Of a DNA stretch of 64,000 nucleotides, positions 20,369 through 32,310 are shown one piece after another. The stretch is taken from NCBI GenBank assembly GCA_963921825.1, contig OY997589.1, forward strand, positions 744,001-808,000. The letters run 5' to 3'. The notes below the pieces were generated by a model that did not search any database, was not told where the DNA came from, and worked only from the letters and a program-made list of their open reading frames with translations. The first letter of the stretch is position 1, and each line of letters opens with the position of its first letter. This DNA comes from Erodium maritimum (Eukaryota > Streptophyta > Magnoliopsida > Geraniales > Geraniaceae). Made by a program: the position numbers and the translations under genes.

Positions 20369-21521
20369 CTCATGAGTAGAATAAATCTAAATTACTAAAA
20401 CTAATCTTAAAGCACAAGTCATTAGTTGATACAATCAAATTAGAGAAACATATATATTATCGATATTTGATTATCCGATAATTATAACTCGATTGATTAT
20501 GAAAGAAATGTGTTTAAAGACATTGCATGAGTAAAGTCTAAGACCTAACTTTGGGTTTGGGGCAAAATGGTCCCTCTTTTCTGCAAATATGCTTTTGGGC
20601 CCAAAACACAAACTGCAAAGGAGAACTTAAGGGCACTGACCCTTTGGAGGGACATGTCACTTTAATTGACTAGTGGGGAGACGCTGACGTGTCGACCCGT
20701 GAGTGGCTGCAGCCTAAGTTTGGGTCCACACAAAAGAGATGCATAGAAACACAAGCCATGCAGAGACTTAAATGTGGATCTGTGGAGTGAGCATTGCACA
20801 CGCTAGATGCTTAATTTTAGCCACAAGGTTATTGTCCCCCACAAATCACATGTCACTTTATAAAGTGCTTGTGTTACATCAAAATTTTGTCACACAAAAT
20901 ATACTACATCTTACGATATTTTATAACTTTTCGTTTAATTTATAATCGAATCCATTGCTCGGATGAAGAACATATGTCGGATCGGATCGCTAAAAAATAC
21001 TACAAGAGAATGTAAAGGTGGATCTTTTGGCCTCAAAAGATTGGTGGATTGACCCCACAACCACTCATGGATAAGTACTCACCAGCACCGACCAAAGAAG
21101 CAAATCACACTCTACGACGTCACGGGTGATGAAGGAGAAGCATTTATTCCCGACTCAATTATTGAGTCGAGAATGAATGTAATTCGGTCAACCATATTCA
21201 TTCCCGACCCGTAGGTAGGTAAGTCGGGAATGATGAGTCGGGAATGAATCCACAATATTTAACTGAATCGGAAATGAAACTTTCTTGTGTAGTGCATATG
21301 AGACTCCTGGGTAACCTGGTGATTGCCCTTTGTTGAATTCTTGCGAGAAAAACTCGTGGATTGGTAACCTCGGTGCCTGGAAACACCGTTCTGTTATACT
21401 CCAACCAGACATACCGCACACCCAATAATCTGTTTGACGGTCAATCCTTCTGTAAGCGATGAGAACCCGAAACAGAAGACCAGGTCGATCGAAATAGACT
21501 ATTTTCGTCGTTTCCTAAACA
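20369..21521. other. Intergenic region downstream of receptor copy B
   Basis: No gene is recognised. At 21130-21290 the motif GGGAATGA/TCATTCCC recurs in both orientations and ends CTTGTGTAGTG, which resembles a CACTA-type transposon terminus without a partner. About 21300-21425 has a short minus-strand open frame of unknown origin, beginning right at that end. Confidence 0.4.
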
Positions 21522-24422
21522 TCAGTCTCTGGGATAGATCGAATCCATGTTCAACGACACACAAGCTAAACTCTCATCCACAAACCCGAGCTTCATTTCA
21601 CAATCCTCATCCTCAGAGTCCAACCCAGACTCATCATCTTCTCCAAACAAAGCTTCATGATCTTTACAAACATCTAAACAAGCTTGAGACTTCACCAAGT
21701 TCTCAAGCTCAATCTCCACCTCCTTAATGGAAGGTCTCCTCTTCCCATTCAACCTCAGACACCTCTTCACAAGCTTCCCGATCACAACCACCTCTCTCTT
21801 GCTCACTTCTCCGGCGATCCGGGCATCCAAAACCTCCTCCACCCTCTCCTCATTGACCAACGAAACGAAACGGGACACAATGTTACCGTTTTCATTGCCG
21901 GAGATGGGTTTTTCTCCGGTGAGTAGCTCTACAAGCACGACCCCGAAACTGTACACGTCGCTCTTATCCGTGAACTGTCCCGACCGGGCGTACTCAGGAT
22001 CCAAGTACCCGAATGTGCCTTGAACTCCGGTAGTTAAGTGTGTTTTATCTACCGGGACAGACCTGGACGTCCCGAAATCAGACACTTTTGCACTGTACTT
22101 TTGGTCGAGAAGAATGTTCGATGACTTGATGTCTCGATGGAAGATCGGGATCGAAGCAGCTGAGTGCATGTATGCAACAGCTCCGGCGACTTCACAGGCA
22201 ATCTTGAACCTTAAACTCCACGAAAGACACGAGGATTCGGGTTCGGACACATGGATGAGGTCAAAGAGAGATCCATTGGGTATGAACTCGTAGACTAGCA
22301 ACGGGAGCTCTGTCTCCAGACAAGAACCTAAGAGCTTGACCACGTTTCGATGATTGATCTGAGACAAGATGGCTACCTCGTTGATGAATTGCTCGATTCG
22401 GGTTTTGTCCATAGTTTTTGATCTCTTGACAGCGACTATGGTTCCGTCGAGGAGCATTCCTTTGTAGACATTCCCGTAGCCTCCCTGACCCAGAAACCTG
22501 CTCTTGCTGTAGTTGTCTGTGGCTCTCTCAAGCTCCTCTGCTGTGAAGAGTTTAAGGTTGTCGGTGCTTCTGCTCGATGCTAATCGTTTCTGTAACAAGA
22601 GGCCTCCGTTTTTGATGAAGAGGTTCTGTTTCTTGATCATGTGTCTTCGTTTCATGATGTGTCGGTATAGGAAGTAGCAGATGAAGAACAAGCACACGAA
22701 TCCTACGCCGATGCAAAGACCTGGTAAAATCAGGCAAGAACTTGTTATTGAGACGAATATAGATTGAAATTTGTCAGCAAATATGAACATGTTGAAAAAC
22801 TATTTCGAGGAACATAAACAAACCTAGTATGGTAACCTTTTCGTAAAAACCTAGGGATGGCTAATAGAGAAATGTGCATATTTAAGTGTAGCTGAGTGAG
22901 ATTATCCCTTACAGAAAAGAACATAGATCGAATTTTGTCAGCAAATATGACTCTCGACGTAAACTCTCAGCAAGACAAGAACTCGATAAATTTCAACACG
23001 TTCAATAACTATTCAAGGATCATAGACAAATCTAGTACGGTAATCAGGCAAGAAAATGTTACAGAAATTAACATAGATCGAAATTTGTCAGCAAATATGA
23101 CTCTTAACGTAAATTATCAGCAAGACAAGAACTCAATACACTTCAGCATGTTCAATAACTATTCAAGGATCATAGACAAACCTAGTAAGTATGGTAATCA
23201 GGCAAGAAAATGTTACAGAAATGAACATAGATCGAAATTTGTCAGCAAATATGACTCTCAACACAAACTCTAAGCAAGACAAGAACTCGATAAACTTCAA
23301 CATGTTCAATAACAATTCAAGGATCATAGACAAACGTAGTATGGTAATCAGGCAAGAACGTGTTACAGAAAATGAACATAGATCGAAATTTGTCAGCAAA
23401 TATGACTCTTAATGTAAGCTCGGTGACTTCAAATGTTCAATGACTATTCAAGGATCATAGACAAACCTAGTATGGTAATCAGGCAAGAACACGTTATAGA
23501 AACGAACATAGATCAAAGTTAGTCAGAAAATATGATTCTTAACCTTGAATCTCAGCAAGACAAGAACTCGATAAACTTCAACAAATTAAAGAACTATCTT
23601 ACAAAACATAGACGAACCTAGAATGGTAACCAATTTGGCAGAAGGAGCAGGAGGAGACGGCTTGCACAAGAAACTCCTCTGGTTTTCAGAACAACTCGTA
23701 TCTTGCAGAGGAACCAGGAGAGGAGAGAACGGGTAAATAACATCGTTCTCCGTCAAATTATTCGCTTTAAACAAGCTATCCAAGCTAACACCAAATCGAT
23801 TTCCAATGGCATAAAGCGTATCACCCCAAACAATCATATAAACCAGCAACGAACTAACCTTGTCCTTGGCTTGCTCATAGCTTGGACAAGCACAAGTCAC
23901 AGGCACCATAATCATTGAGCCGGCTAGAAAAGTCCCACCTAAGGTACCGCCTCCATTGATGAAGTAATCGTTCGTGCCAGCAACGGTTTGACAAGCAGTG
24001 AGGCCTTGGTAGGTTTCATTGGCGATCATGAAGTAGGACTGGTTCATCTGGATTGTGTAAGGGGCGTTGTGGAAGTATGTATTGCCCCAACATGAGCAAG
24101 AAACTGGAACCGTGACTAATGTTTCGGGTGGGAAGGTGTAGGACTTTGACGGGGCTTTGTTGGTGGATGCAATCAACGAAGCTTCTGAGGCCATGAGATC
24201 GGCGATTGAAAGAGGAGAATCGTAGGGTGGTCGAGATCGAAAGGTGAGGTAGGATTGGCATGACTTTTGAGGGCCGTTACAAGTGTAGCCCCGGTATTGG
24301 TCCTCGGAACTGTTACAGTTTAGAGCTTTGTTTCCTCGGTATTGTTGTTGGCTTAGCGATGGATGAAACTGAAACTGCAAAATCAGAAGAACAAAGCATA
24401 GCTGCAGCTGCAACATCCCCAT
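21522..24422 (-). CDS. Receptor copy B: LysM ectodomain fused to a WAK-type kinase
   Basis: Two minus-strand exons, 24422-23618 and 22720-21522, joined in phase 1 (CTAG/GTTCGT ... ACCAG/GTCTT), encode 667 residues. The start MGMLQLQLCFVLLI is the first ATG in frame and opens a signal peptide ending near SLSQQQ. The ectodomain has SCSCWG and TCACPS motifs bracketing the LysM units, and a third LysM at VYMIVWGDTLYAIGNRFGV. Exon 2 carries a transmembrane helix, FIKNGGLLLQKRL, GQGGYGNVYKG, VAVKRSK, HRDIKSSN and SDFGTSRS, all intact. Its kinase is very close to copy A's; the ectodomain is more diverged, including an extra FINGGGTLGG stretch. It converges with copy A on the WD40 gene. Its intron holds about six copies of a 150-bp repeat. 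An active membrane kinase is expected; the ligand is unknown. Confidence 0.9.
22725..23617 (-). repeat. About six tandem 150-bp repeats filling the intron of receptor copy B
   Basis: The phrase AGAT(C/T)GAA(A/T)TTTGTCAGC recurs near 22760, 22925, 23075, 23229 and 23380, with a diverged copy at 23510. Spacings are 165, 150, 154, 151 and 130 bp. Every unit also carries, on the gene strand, a near copy of the true 5' splice site: ACCATACTAGGTTTGTC against the functional ACCATTCTAGGTTCGTC. The array therefore seems to have grown from the exon-1/intron junction. Confidence 0.9.
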
Positions 24423-26904
24423 AAACGTGTTGTAAACCAAATCAAATTAGCAGATTAGGCTAATAATCAAGAGCAGACTCAGTCAATATGAACATCACTC
24501 AGATGATTTGCCATAGGATCATAGATAAGACTTGGAAGGGCTAAATAAGTTCTTGATTGAAAATGAAAGGTATAATGATGCCAGACAAATTTTCCAGGAA
24601 AATTCATTAAAAAATCATAATCTTGTAATACATGGAAGACTTATCGGTTAAACAAAGTTATCGTTGACTTGGTTTAAAGACTTGATCAAGTCTTGATTAA
24701 TATCGATACATTATCATATGACAGTAGCTTTCCTGTACATACAACATCTTATTACTTTAAGATGTACCTTTACTATTTCAAATCTCACAAAGCTTTTTGT
24801 GTTAACAAATTTCATAAATGAATTACTGAAATGCACTCGAGGAGATAAAAGACTTGGATCAACACAAGTTAGTAATTTACTTCTATCAAAGAAGGCCTTT
24901 TTTAAGAACAACTCAATAAAACACTAAGTGCTAAATTCAATGAAACCATTGAATTTCCTTGTTTCCATGTTCACATTTTTGTCTCTAAGACTTTTTAAAT
25001 GGCATAGAATGTGTACACACATATAGAAACACAAGATATTTGCCTACACAATTAAAATAATTTATACAAGAATGATTAAAAAAACATAACATATTTGATG
25101 TTATGAGCCCATGAGCTCCAATAGAAATATTGCAATTACATACTACCTTGTTCCAAAAACAAGGTTTAAAAAAAAACTAAACTAAAAACTAGTAGAGTTA
25201 TGTTAAATTTTCCTATCATGTCCTCATATGGGAGTCCAATAGAACCATTATTTCAATCAATCTAAACAAAAAGATCAGATGATATTGTTCATTTGACACA
25301 ACATGGTACTCTCCATAGAATAAATAATGACACTAGCCACTAAAACAACTGTCAATTTGCAACCTCTATCCCCAATCCCACCTACAAATATCTGTATATT
25401 ATTACTCCACATATTATCAGCCACAAACATGATCTAATGCACAAAAAAGGCCCATTATATATTTTTTTAAATGAATAAATAAGATACCCATAAAAGTTCA
25501 AAAAAGAATGAGAACCAAAAAAAGTGTACTAGAGGGGACCCCCAAGTGCTCAAGGAACCATCCCCTCCAGCTTTCTATTTCCATTTTGCAAAGAAACAGA
25601 AATACCGAAGGACTTTATCTACTTGTGCTCTAGCTCTATGTTTTTGGTTTTTAGTAGATTAGTTTTTTTTTTTCTGAAAAAAGAGAGCTTTTCTTTATCT
25701 AGCATTCTCCGGGGCCTCTCCCCCTTTCTAGTTTCTATGTATGCCACAGAGATTGCACTGGTCAAACTAATCTTCCCCGTCTTTAACATATTTCTTTTTC
25801 GGATTTTTGATTCCACCCCTTTCCTTTACTTTGCGCAACCAAACAATTTTCAGTTCAAATCTTTCACTAAACAAAAAACGTTTTACAGTCAGCAAAGCAA
25901 CTATTTCAGTATTTGCGGCACTCTTGTCTCCTCTTGTTCTTATTCTCAAATTTGTTCTTTCCTCTAAGTCTAATCATTCAAATTCCAAACCCATCATGGA
26001 TTCGATTAGTCAAAGTCCCAACCTTCACTCCATTGACTCTAAGCCCTTCCCCGTGATTTTCCCATCTGGGTCTTTTTCTATAATCATGTTCATCACTAAG
26101 CAAAACCTGATAGAAACATCACAATATCCATATCCTAATTCTAAACCATCACCATGTCTATTTCGTGGGTTCCACTCAACAAAACCCATCTCTGTATTTT
26201 TCTTGTGCTGTTGTGCATCAATTGAACAGCCTAATAGTGTTTCAAGTCAATAACTATCTCAACAAAGCAACGTAACAAAATCTATTTACAAATGAGAGAA
26301 AGAAACAAAACCGAAACTATACATCATCATAAATGGCCATACCTGTTTTCGCAGTAATGCCCGAAAATCCCAAATGCAGATCCTTCCATCTACTCCTATT
26401 AGGTAGCTTCCCCTGTCATCTTCTTGGTTTCTTCTGGCACTTCAAATCTCGCAAATCGGAAAGTCAATCACAGAAATTCAAATTTGTGAATCAGCATTCA
26501 AAGGATAGATCCATTACTAGAGTACAAACAAATAGAAACAACCGAAATTGGGAGAATTTTTCAAGGAATTCATACCAGTCAACCATACCAGACCAGACCC
26601 AGAAACGGTAATAATAGCAATTTGCGCTTGTGGCACAAATTCATGTTCAGTTCAATATTTACCGATCAAAAGCCCAATCCTTGCCACAACCATAAGATTG
26701 TTCCTCTCATGATCACAGTCCAATTGAATTGAAGCAAGAACAATTTAAGCAGCAAATAAAACTAGAACGAGCTCAAATGAATTTTCCTCTTTTGTTGTAA
26801 TATATTTGCTAACAAAATTTCTTTGATTTACAAAGCTTTTTTTTGCTTTGGCCTCTTTGAATGTGAATCCAAATTGCAAAAAAAGGCTTGATTTGCAACT
26901 GAAC
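24423..26904. other. Intergenic region between receptor copy B and the U-box gene
   Basis: The first 250 bp (24423-24700) are the promoter side of receptor copy B and share short blocks with copy A. The rest is AT-rich. About 25940-26320 resembles 3690-3830. A minus-strand stretch at 26345-26445 ends in a donor-like CAG/GTATGG and reads YLIGVDGRICIWDF in one frame, but no partner exon was found. Other ORFs here look accidental. Confidence 0.4.
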
Positions 26905-28149
26905 TCAGAAAGGCATGATATGGGTAGTCTTAGTGTCATAGCTTGAGAGACAAGGCTTAGAACTAACTCTAAAGATCTTGAGCAAATCGCCGGACATATG
27001 CTTCACCGGCGCCGAGCAATTGCTCTGCATCAGGAGCAGTATCTTCGTCAACCCATTGTTCTTCGCCACCGCCTCCTGACACTTCTGGTCTCTGGCCAAG
27101 TAGCAAACGCTCCACAGCACCGTCACAGCGTGCTGCGTCGCCGCCGCAGAGACCTTCAGAAGCTTCTGGACGATCGCCGGAACGCAAGCCCAGTCCTCCG
27201 ATATCGCCGACCGGCCTTCTTTGCACGCGGAGGCGAGTTCGAGAAGCTTCAGCACCTTCTCGGTTACGGAAACAGTCGAATTCGAGTCCGGCGAGAGCAA
27301 TTTCGACAACGATTTGATCAATCCGAGATCGACTAGCTTGATTCTCGTCCGCCTCGGCATTGAGATTGCGACGAGGCACGACAAGCTTGCTTCGATGAGT
27401 TTCTGATCGTTCTCGAGGCTGATTAGCTTCAGCAATTCCGGTAACAGGCCGTCTTTCTCAGCTATCAGGTGCTTCGATTCGGCGTCGATTGCGATCGATT
27501 CCAAAACCCTAGCGGTTGAGACTCTCGATTCCGAGCTTCCTTGTTGCAGCACCAGGAGCATTGACGACAAGCAATCGCGGTCGCTCTTCAGCATCAAGCT
27601 CACCAGACGATCACGATCCTCGACCGCGTCGCGAATCGAGTCCACCACCGCCACGGCCTGCTCGAGGAGGCTCACGCTCTTACACACGGCGGCGCCGTCG
27701 ACATTGCCGATGAAATCAACCAGAAGCGCCAAAAACCCATCGATTCCCGCGAGAAACTTCCCGTTCCCCTCCGATTCCCGCGCGAACGAGACGATCTTCG
27801 CCAGAGAATCCAAACACCCCTCGCTCCTCCCGTCCAGATCCCTCACCAGACTCGCCACCTGGTCCGGCGACGGGACGGGCGAGTCCGGCGAGTCGACTCG
27901 GCGGCGGGAGACCGACTCGGCCCAGATCCGGATCAACCGCTGGAGCGTCCGGTTGGGGACGACCTCCTTGGTCTGGAGGACCTGCATGGTGGCGGGGCAG
28001 GTGTTGTTGCCGCCGTCGAGCCACCGCTGGATGCTGGCGCGGTCGTAGGTGACGCCGGTGCAGAGGCTCACCGGCGATTTCATGACGTCGAGCGAGATCG
28101 GGCACCGGAAGAAGCTCGGGACCGTAATGTACAGCTCGTCCCTCACCAT
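26905..28149 (-). CDS. PUB27: U-box E3 ubiquitin ligase with ARM repeats (PUB27/PUB28-like)
   Basis: A single exon of 414 residues starts at the ATG at 28149. The N-terminal U-box (about 9-83) contains FFRCPISLDVMKSPVSL, GVTYDRASIQRWLDGGNN and CPATMQ, the E2-binding fold shared by plant PUB proteins. An ARM-repeat region follows, for example ESKHLIAEKDGLLPELLKLI and HAVTVLWSVCYLARD. The C-terminus SYDTKTTHIMPF is the conserved end of the PUB27/PUB28 group, so the protein is full length. These ligases transfer ubiquitin from an E2 to substrates in the cytosol, and relatives act in stress and immune signalling; the substrate here is unknown. The CDS is very GC-rich at its 5' half compared with its surroundings. 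The leader at 28150-28240 is pyrimidine-rich on the gene strand. Assignment to PUB27 rather than PUB28 is tentative. Confidence 0.9.
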   Translation of the reverse strand: MVRDELYITVPSFFRCPISLDVMKSPVSLCTGVTYDRASIQRWLDGGNNTCPATMQVLQTKEVVPNRTLQRLIRIWAESVSRRRVDSPDSPVPSPDQVASLVRDLDGRSEGCLDSLAKIVSFARESEGNGKFLAGIDGFLALLVDFIGNVDGAAVCKSVSLLEQAVAVVDSIRDAVEDRDRLVSLMLKSDRDCLSSMLLVLQQGSSESRVSTARVLESIAIDAESKHLIAEKDGLLPELLKLISLENDQKLIEASLSCLVAISMPRRTRIKLVDLGLIKSLSKLLSPDSNSTVSVTEKVLKLLELASACKEGRSAISEDWACVPAIVQKLLKVSAAATQHAVTVLWSVCYLARDQKCQEAVAKNNGLTKILLLMQSNCSAPVKHMSGDLLKIFRVSSKPCLSSYDTKTTHIMPF

Positions 28150-28689
28150 TGTTGAGCTTGAGATTCTGTTTGGGAGAAAAGAAAATGGAGCCGAGAAAGT
28201 GGAGGAAAATAAGTTGGTGTTTGGGTGGGTTTAAAGAGAGGAAGAGAGAGAAAAAAGTCAAAGGATCGGTGACGTCACCCATTTTACTTTTTAATAAGAT
28301 CTATGAAATTTTAAATTATTAAAAAATAAATATTCTTCCGACTTTTAGTCAAATGTGTGGAAGATTTTCGTACGTTCCTTTACTCAGGGTTCAGCTTGGA
28401 GGGTTTGGTTCAGTGTTACGCTCTTACCGTAGTAAGCTTTCGTGAAACGTTCCCTGACCGTTAGATTAGTTTCAGAGGCCGTAATGAGTGGCCAGAAGGA
28501 AATCGACGGTTGAATGGGAGCCGGATATTCGGAGTTACTCAAGGCCATGATTAGTTTTAATTTTCTAATATTTAATTTTTCTAACGTTAAGAGTGGTAAG
28601 TTATTTTCATTTTGAATTGTAATAGTGATGAGGAAAGACAAAATCTAACCGAAACTATTTTTAAAAAATAACTAATGAGTCAATATATC

Positions 28690-29030
28690 ATGGGACATAT
28701 GTGAAACAAACGTAAGATCAATGGAACAGTTGTTGACGTCCGAGAGTAATAGTTTGAGAAGCACGGTAACTAGGGACTGAGATGGCTCAATTGGATTACG
28801 TATCATCTTGAGGAACCAGTTGATGTCGTCCACCCTTCGATGATAATGATGGTTAATAGAAACGTAAGAGTGTTGATTCCCAATCTGATTGGAGAATGTA
28901 GCGTCGGTACTTGGTGGTATCGATGTCACCCTATAGGAGATAAAGGGGAGTACTTGTGAACCCATGATCGATCCCTCGATGTTTCATTGGTAAAGGTGAG
29001 GGTACATGTCACCCCTCGCCGTTTTTCCAA
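28690..29030 (-). repeat. Fragment of the 29802-31155 retroposon family
   Basis: On the minus strand 28770-28930 matches 30090-30280 in the complete element (SIPPST(D/G)A and FNQIGNQ can be read in both). It continues to the CACCCCTCGCCGTT block at 29008-29022. The 3' end is not preserved. Downstream to 29790 no gene is seen. Confidence 0.55.
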
Positions 29031-29801
29031 GTGCCCATTCGGATTGTATAGAGCCCTCTGATTTTGTGACATCACATGCACTCCACACAACCCTAACACT
29101 TGGAGTGAAGGTGGGACACAACCCTAGCCACTTATGGTGGGTACTCAGGAATCCTCAACGTGACCGTCCCCTCAAGGATTCCATATTGTTCCCTCCCCAG
29201 TTGTCAGCCTCTGATCCTCTCCAATAGACGTCTTGCCATCGATGGCGGCCCTTCGCCACGTAACCAACCTATCGTGGCCGGTCACGATGATAAAACCCCA
29301 AACCCCGATCGCGGTGACACTAATTTAATTGTTATTTTTAAGAGTTAAATAATTATTTTGAAATGAATTTATAAATTACAAAATTTTATATAAAGAATTA
29401 TCCAATTTAAGTATCATATAACTAATTTAATCTTTTGTTATATCTATAGTTTCAACTACATATTGAACTATAAATACCTCCAATACAAAATAAGATTGAT
29501 TAAATTATGATTTGCACCAAACTCAAAACCTCTTGATTGGTTTGATTTCATAGTATTGTGCACAAGTGATTCTTTTTAGGATGAAATTAACACTTTCTTG
29601 GTCTAAGAAATATATGGAATGTTGGAATCATATACAATTGTTTTTTTAGGATCTCACAAATTAACGTGAAAATTTACAAAGGTCATAGATAGGGATCTTA
29701 AATTATTGTCCAGAACCATTGTTCTTCGAGATTACATATATTAAAATTTACATGTTAATCATAGATTTTAAAAATAATTACTTTAAACATCTCGATACGT
29801 T

Positions 29802-31155
29802 TTTTTTTATTGAGGAAGACCGATCATATATTATAATTGAAAAATGCGTACAAGACAGAAATACTGAAATGCAACAAAGTGAACTAACAATAGCACTGAA
29901 AGTAAACTTACTCTATAGAGATCAAGGGTAGTCTGGAGGAGGATATTGCGACAGCGTCTTTCGATCACCGATACAACGACTTCAAACCGATTGGCACGGG
30001 CCGAGCAGGCCCAGTGTTGAGAATTCCGATTGGACATAAATCGACTCTGAGGTTCGCTCCAGTAGAATACTGAGACCTTAGAGTGACGTCCCGGACAGTC
30101 CTGTAACCAGGAACTGAAATGGCTCAGATGGACTTTGCATTCTCCCGAGGAACCAGCAGACGTCGTCCCCCCTCGGATGATAATGAGGGCCTTTAAAAAC
30201 GTATAATCGTTGGTTCCCGATCTGATTGAAGAATGCCGCGCCGGTACTTGGTGGAATCGATGCCACCCTACGTCCAGTGAGGCGGTATTACCGACAAACC
30301 CCCCACTAGACCACGAAGGATTCATTGACCTAGGCGAGGGAGCGTTCCGCCCCTCGCCGTTTGTGGTGTTCCTTCATTTTCCGGGTCCCGGACTAGCCCT
30401 GATCCCCGACCCGGGACCCTGTCCATGTCCACTCCGTCACCCAGGGTGCACTCAACTTGGGTCCGCCCAGCCCCGACCCGAACCAACCCAGGTGTCTCCA
30501 CAGCCCAACCAGTTGAGTCCCCGACCCGACCCCCTCGACCCGATCCGCTTGGGCCTGACCCGGTCCTAACAAACCGGACCCGACCCACACCGGGTTCCTC
30601 CTCAGCCCATGATCCGTCCGGCTCGGCCCGACCAGCCCTGCCCGCTCCATCACCCAGGCCCATCACGGCCCAGGCCCATTGTCCCGGAACCCTATCTCCC
30701 TTCCCCTGCAGCGCCGCCACCCTCACCGTCCATCCGCCCGACTCAACCAGCGCGACCACCGGCGAACTCGACCACGACGGTGGCCACGGTTCACGGACAG
30801 CCCTGCACTCCCCCGCCGTGTCCGTGTCCCTGTTCGTCCGTCCCTTCGGTTCCCCGTGACCCCGAGCCCTGGCCTAAGACCACATGTCCACGCCGCCTTC
30901 ATCCTGGATTGGCCATGGCGAGAACAAGCTCACTGGTGACCTATCCTTCGGCTGCGTCTCCGCCGCCGTCCTCAGCCCCCCTTTCGGGCTGCTCGGTTCC
31001 CAACGTACTATCACGCCGAGAACCCCTCTTCCATCAGACAAAACAACCTTGAATTGCGCCATTAATTTTGCCAATTCAAGGAAGGAATTGCAAAACTCTC
31101 GCCTCCCTTTGTTTAGGGTTTAGAGAGATGCGGCTGTGCGCACTTCCATTACTTC
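29802..31155 (-). mobile_element. Complete 1.35-kb retroposon with 14-bp target duplication
   Basis: The element is flanked by exact direct repeats CATCTCGATACGTT at 29788-29801 and 31156-31169. Its minus-strand 3' end is an A-run (T-run from 29802) preceded by TTCCTCAAT. Poly(A) plus a long target duplication show insertion by target-primed reverse transcription, so both ends are defined. It lacks any reverse transcriptase. Near its 5' end a minus-strand ATG at about 31061 opens MAQFKVVLSDGRGV, then a GC-rich Pro/Arg-coding body follows. Related copies lie at 41298-42345 and 49596-50560, and a fragment at 28690-29030. I infer a non-autonomous LINE derivative. Confidence 0.75.
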
Positions 31156-31586
31156 CATCTCGATACGTTGAGATCCAAAAATGAATATAAATTTTTTAAA
31201 TTCGGATGGTAATATTCCGAACAAAATAATGAAGTCCAAATTGAAGACATATTGGTGCAACAGTTAAAAAATCCGAAAATATATCAGTGTCTGAATCTAA
31301 CAACGCCTTAGTATATTTCGGATCGAAACGGGTTTCGGAGCAAAACTCATCGCTTTGCCATGATGTACGATGTTTTTTTGGCCATATGAGATTATTTGGA
31401 GGGGCAAAATTTACTTTAAGAGTCCGGGAGGGAACCCTGATTCACGTATATATCCTCCCAATACAATGATGCAGTTCAAGTTTGGTCGCTTCGTCTCCAT
31501 ATGCAGCGTTTCAGCACTATCTTGAGCAGGATTTTGAGTTCTGTCTTCCAACACCCCACCTTTCCTTCCTACATATATGACGAGTT

Positions 31587-31810
31587 CAGTGGCGGAGCGA
31601 TCTTTTTCAATGAGGGGGAGCACCGGAATTTTTCAGTGACAGTACGTGACTGTAAAAAAAAATTGAGGAGGGGCACAACTACGAAATTAGAAGAAATTAA
31701 GGGGTATTTTTGAAGAAAAAAATCGAAAACATGTAAAAGTATTTCGAAAAAAATTGAGGGGGGGGGGGGGGGGGGGGCACGTCCCTAGGCCCCATGTGGC
31801 TCCGCCACTG
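31587..31810. mobile_element. hAT-type MITE with a 20-G homopolymer
   Basis: The 8-bp duplication GACGAGTT is perfect at 31579-31586 and 31811-31818. The termini are CAGTGGCGGAGC and its inverse. Inside, positions 31758-31777 are an uninterrupted run of 20 G. The target lies in retroposon-like DNA related to 34130-34760. Confidence 0.85.
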
Positions 31811-32097
31811 GACGAGTTCAATGTCGTTTTCAATGGTTATTTTTTTGAAAAGAACTGAGAACAAAGTTGTTTGTTGGTTTGTTAGGGAAGCGCGTTCTAT
31901 TCTTGTTTTTTAGTGCTCAATACTTTTTTCCTGACGTACTCTAATATATCGTTAAACTCTGATAATTAATAAAATTCGCACATTCCAGTAAAAAACTAAC
32001 AAAAAGTGTTATAAAGAAATGAATATATCACGATATTTTTGTACAATCATTCTTACCTCTTTTTCTCTCTCTTTAATTGGACATAATCCTACATTAG

Positions 32098-32310
32098 GGA
32101 GGTGAGCATCGAGGACTGGTCCTGGGAGGGGTCCCTAGATGATGCTTTGTCTCCCACCATCACTATTACTGTCGAGGTCTCTGATCTCTCCGGTACCCCG
32201 TTCCCCCCACCCATATTCTGTCATTGCCCATTGGGCACCAATTCCTGCCCGTGGGACATCAAAATACCGTATGTGACGGTTCTGATATGAAAAGTCTCAG
32301 AAAGTAATGA
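32098..32310 (+). repeat. Copy of the repeat found in the intron of receptor copy A
   Basis: This matches 10050-10240 in inverted orientation, including GGACTGGTCCTGGGAGGGGT and GACGGTTCTGATATGAAAAG. It is flanked by AT-rich DNA without a gene. Confidence 0.65.

Noticed and set aside
21130..21295. CACTA transposon end
   Set aside because: Only one terminus-like sequence (CTTGTGTAGTG) is visible, with no matching left end or 3-bp duplication.
22725..23617. CRISPR-like array
   Set aside because: Units are about 150 bp with no short-repeat/spacer pattern, inside a plant intron.
26345..26445. WD-like exon (YLIGVDGRICIWDF) on the minus strand
   Set aside because: A plausible donor follows, but no partner exon or acceptor fits and the frame is closed just upstream; kept only as a note.
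30425..31052. Proline-rich plus-strand genes of about 145 codons
   Set aside because: Frames in the GC-rich body of a minus-strand retroposon bounded by a 14-bp duplication.
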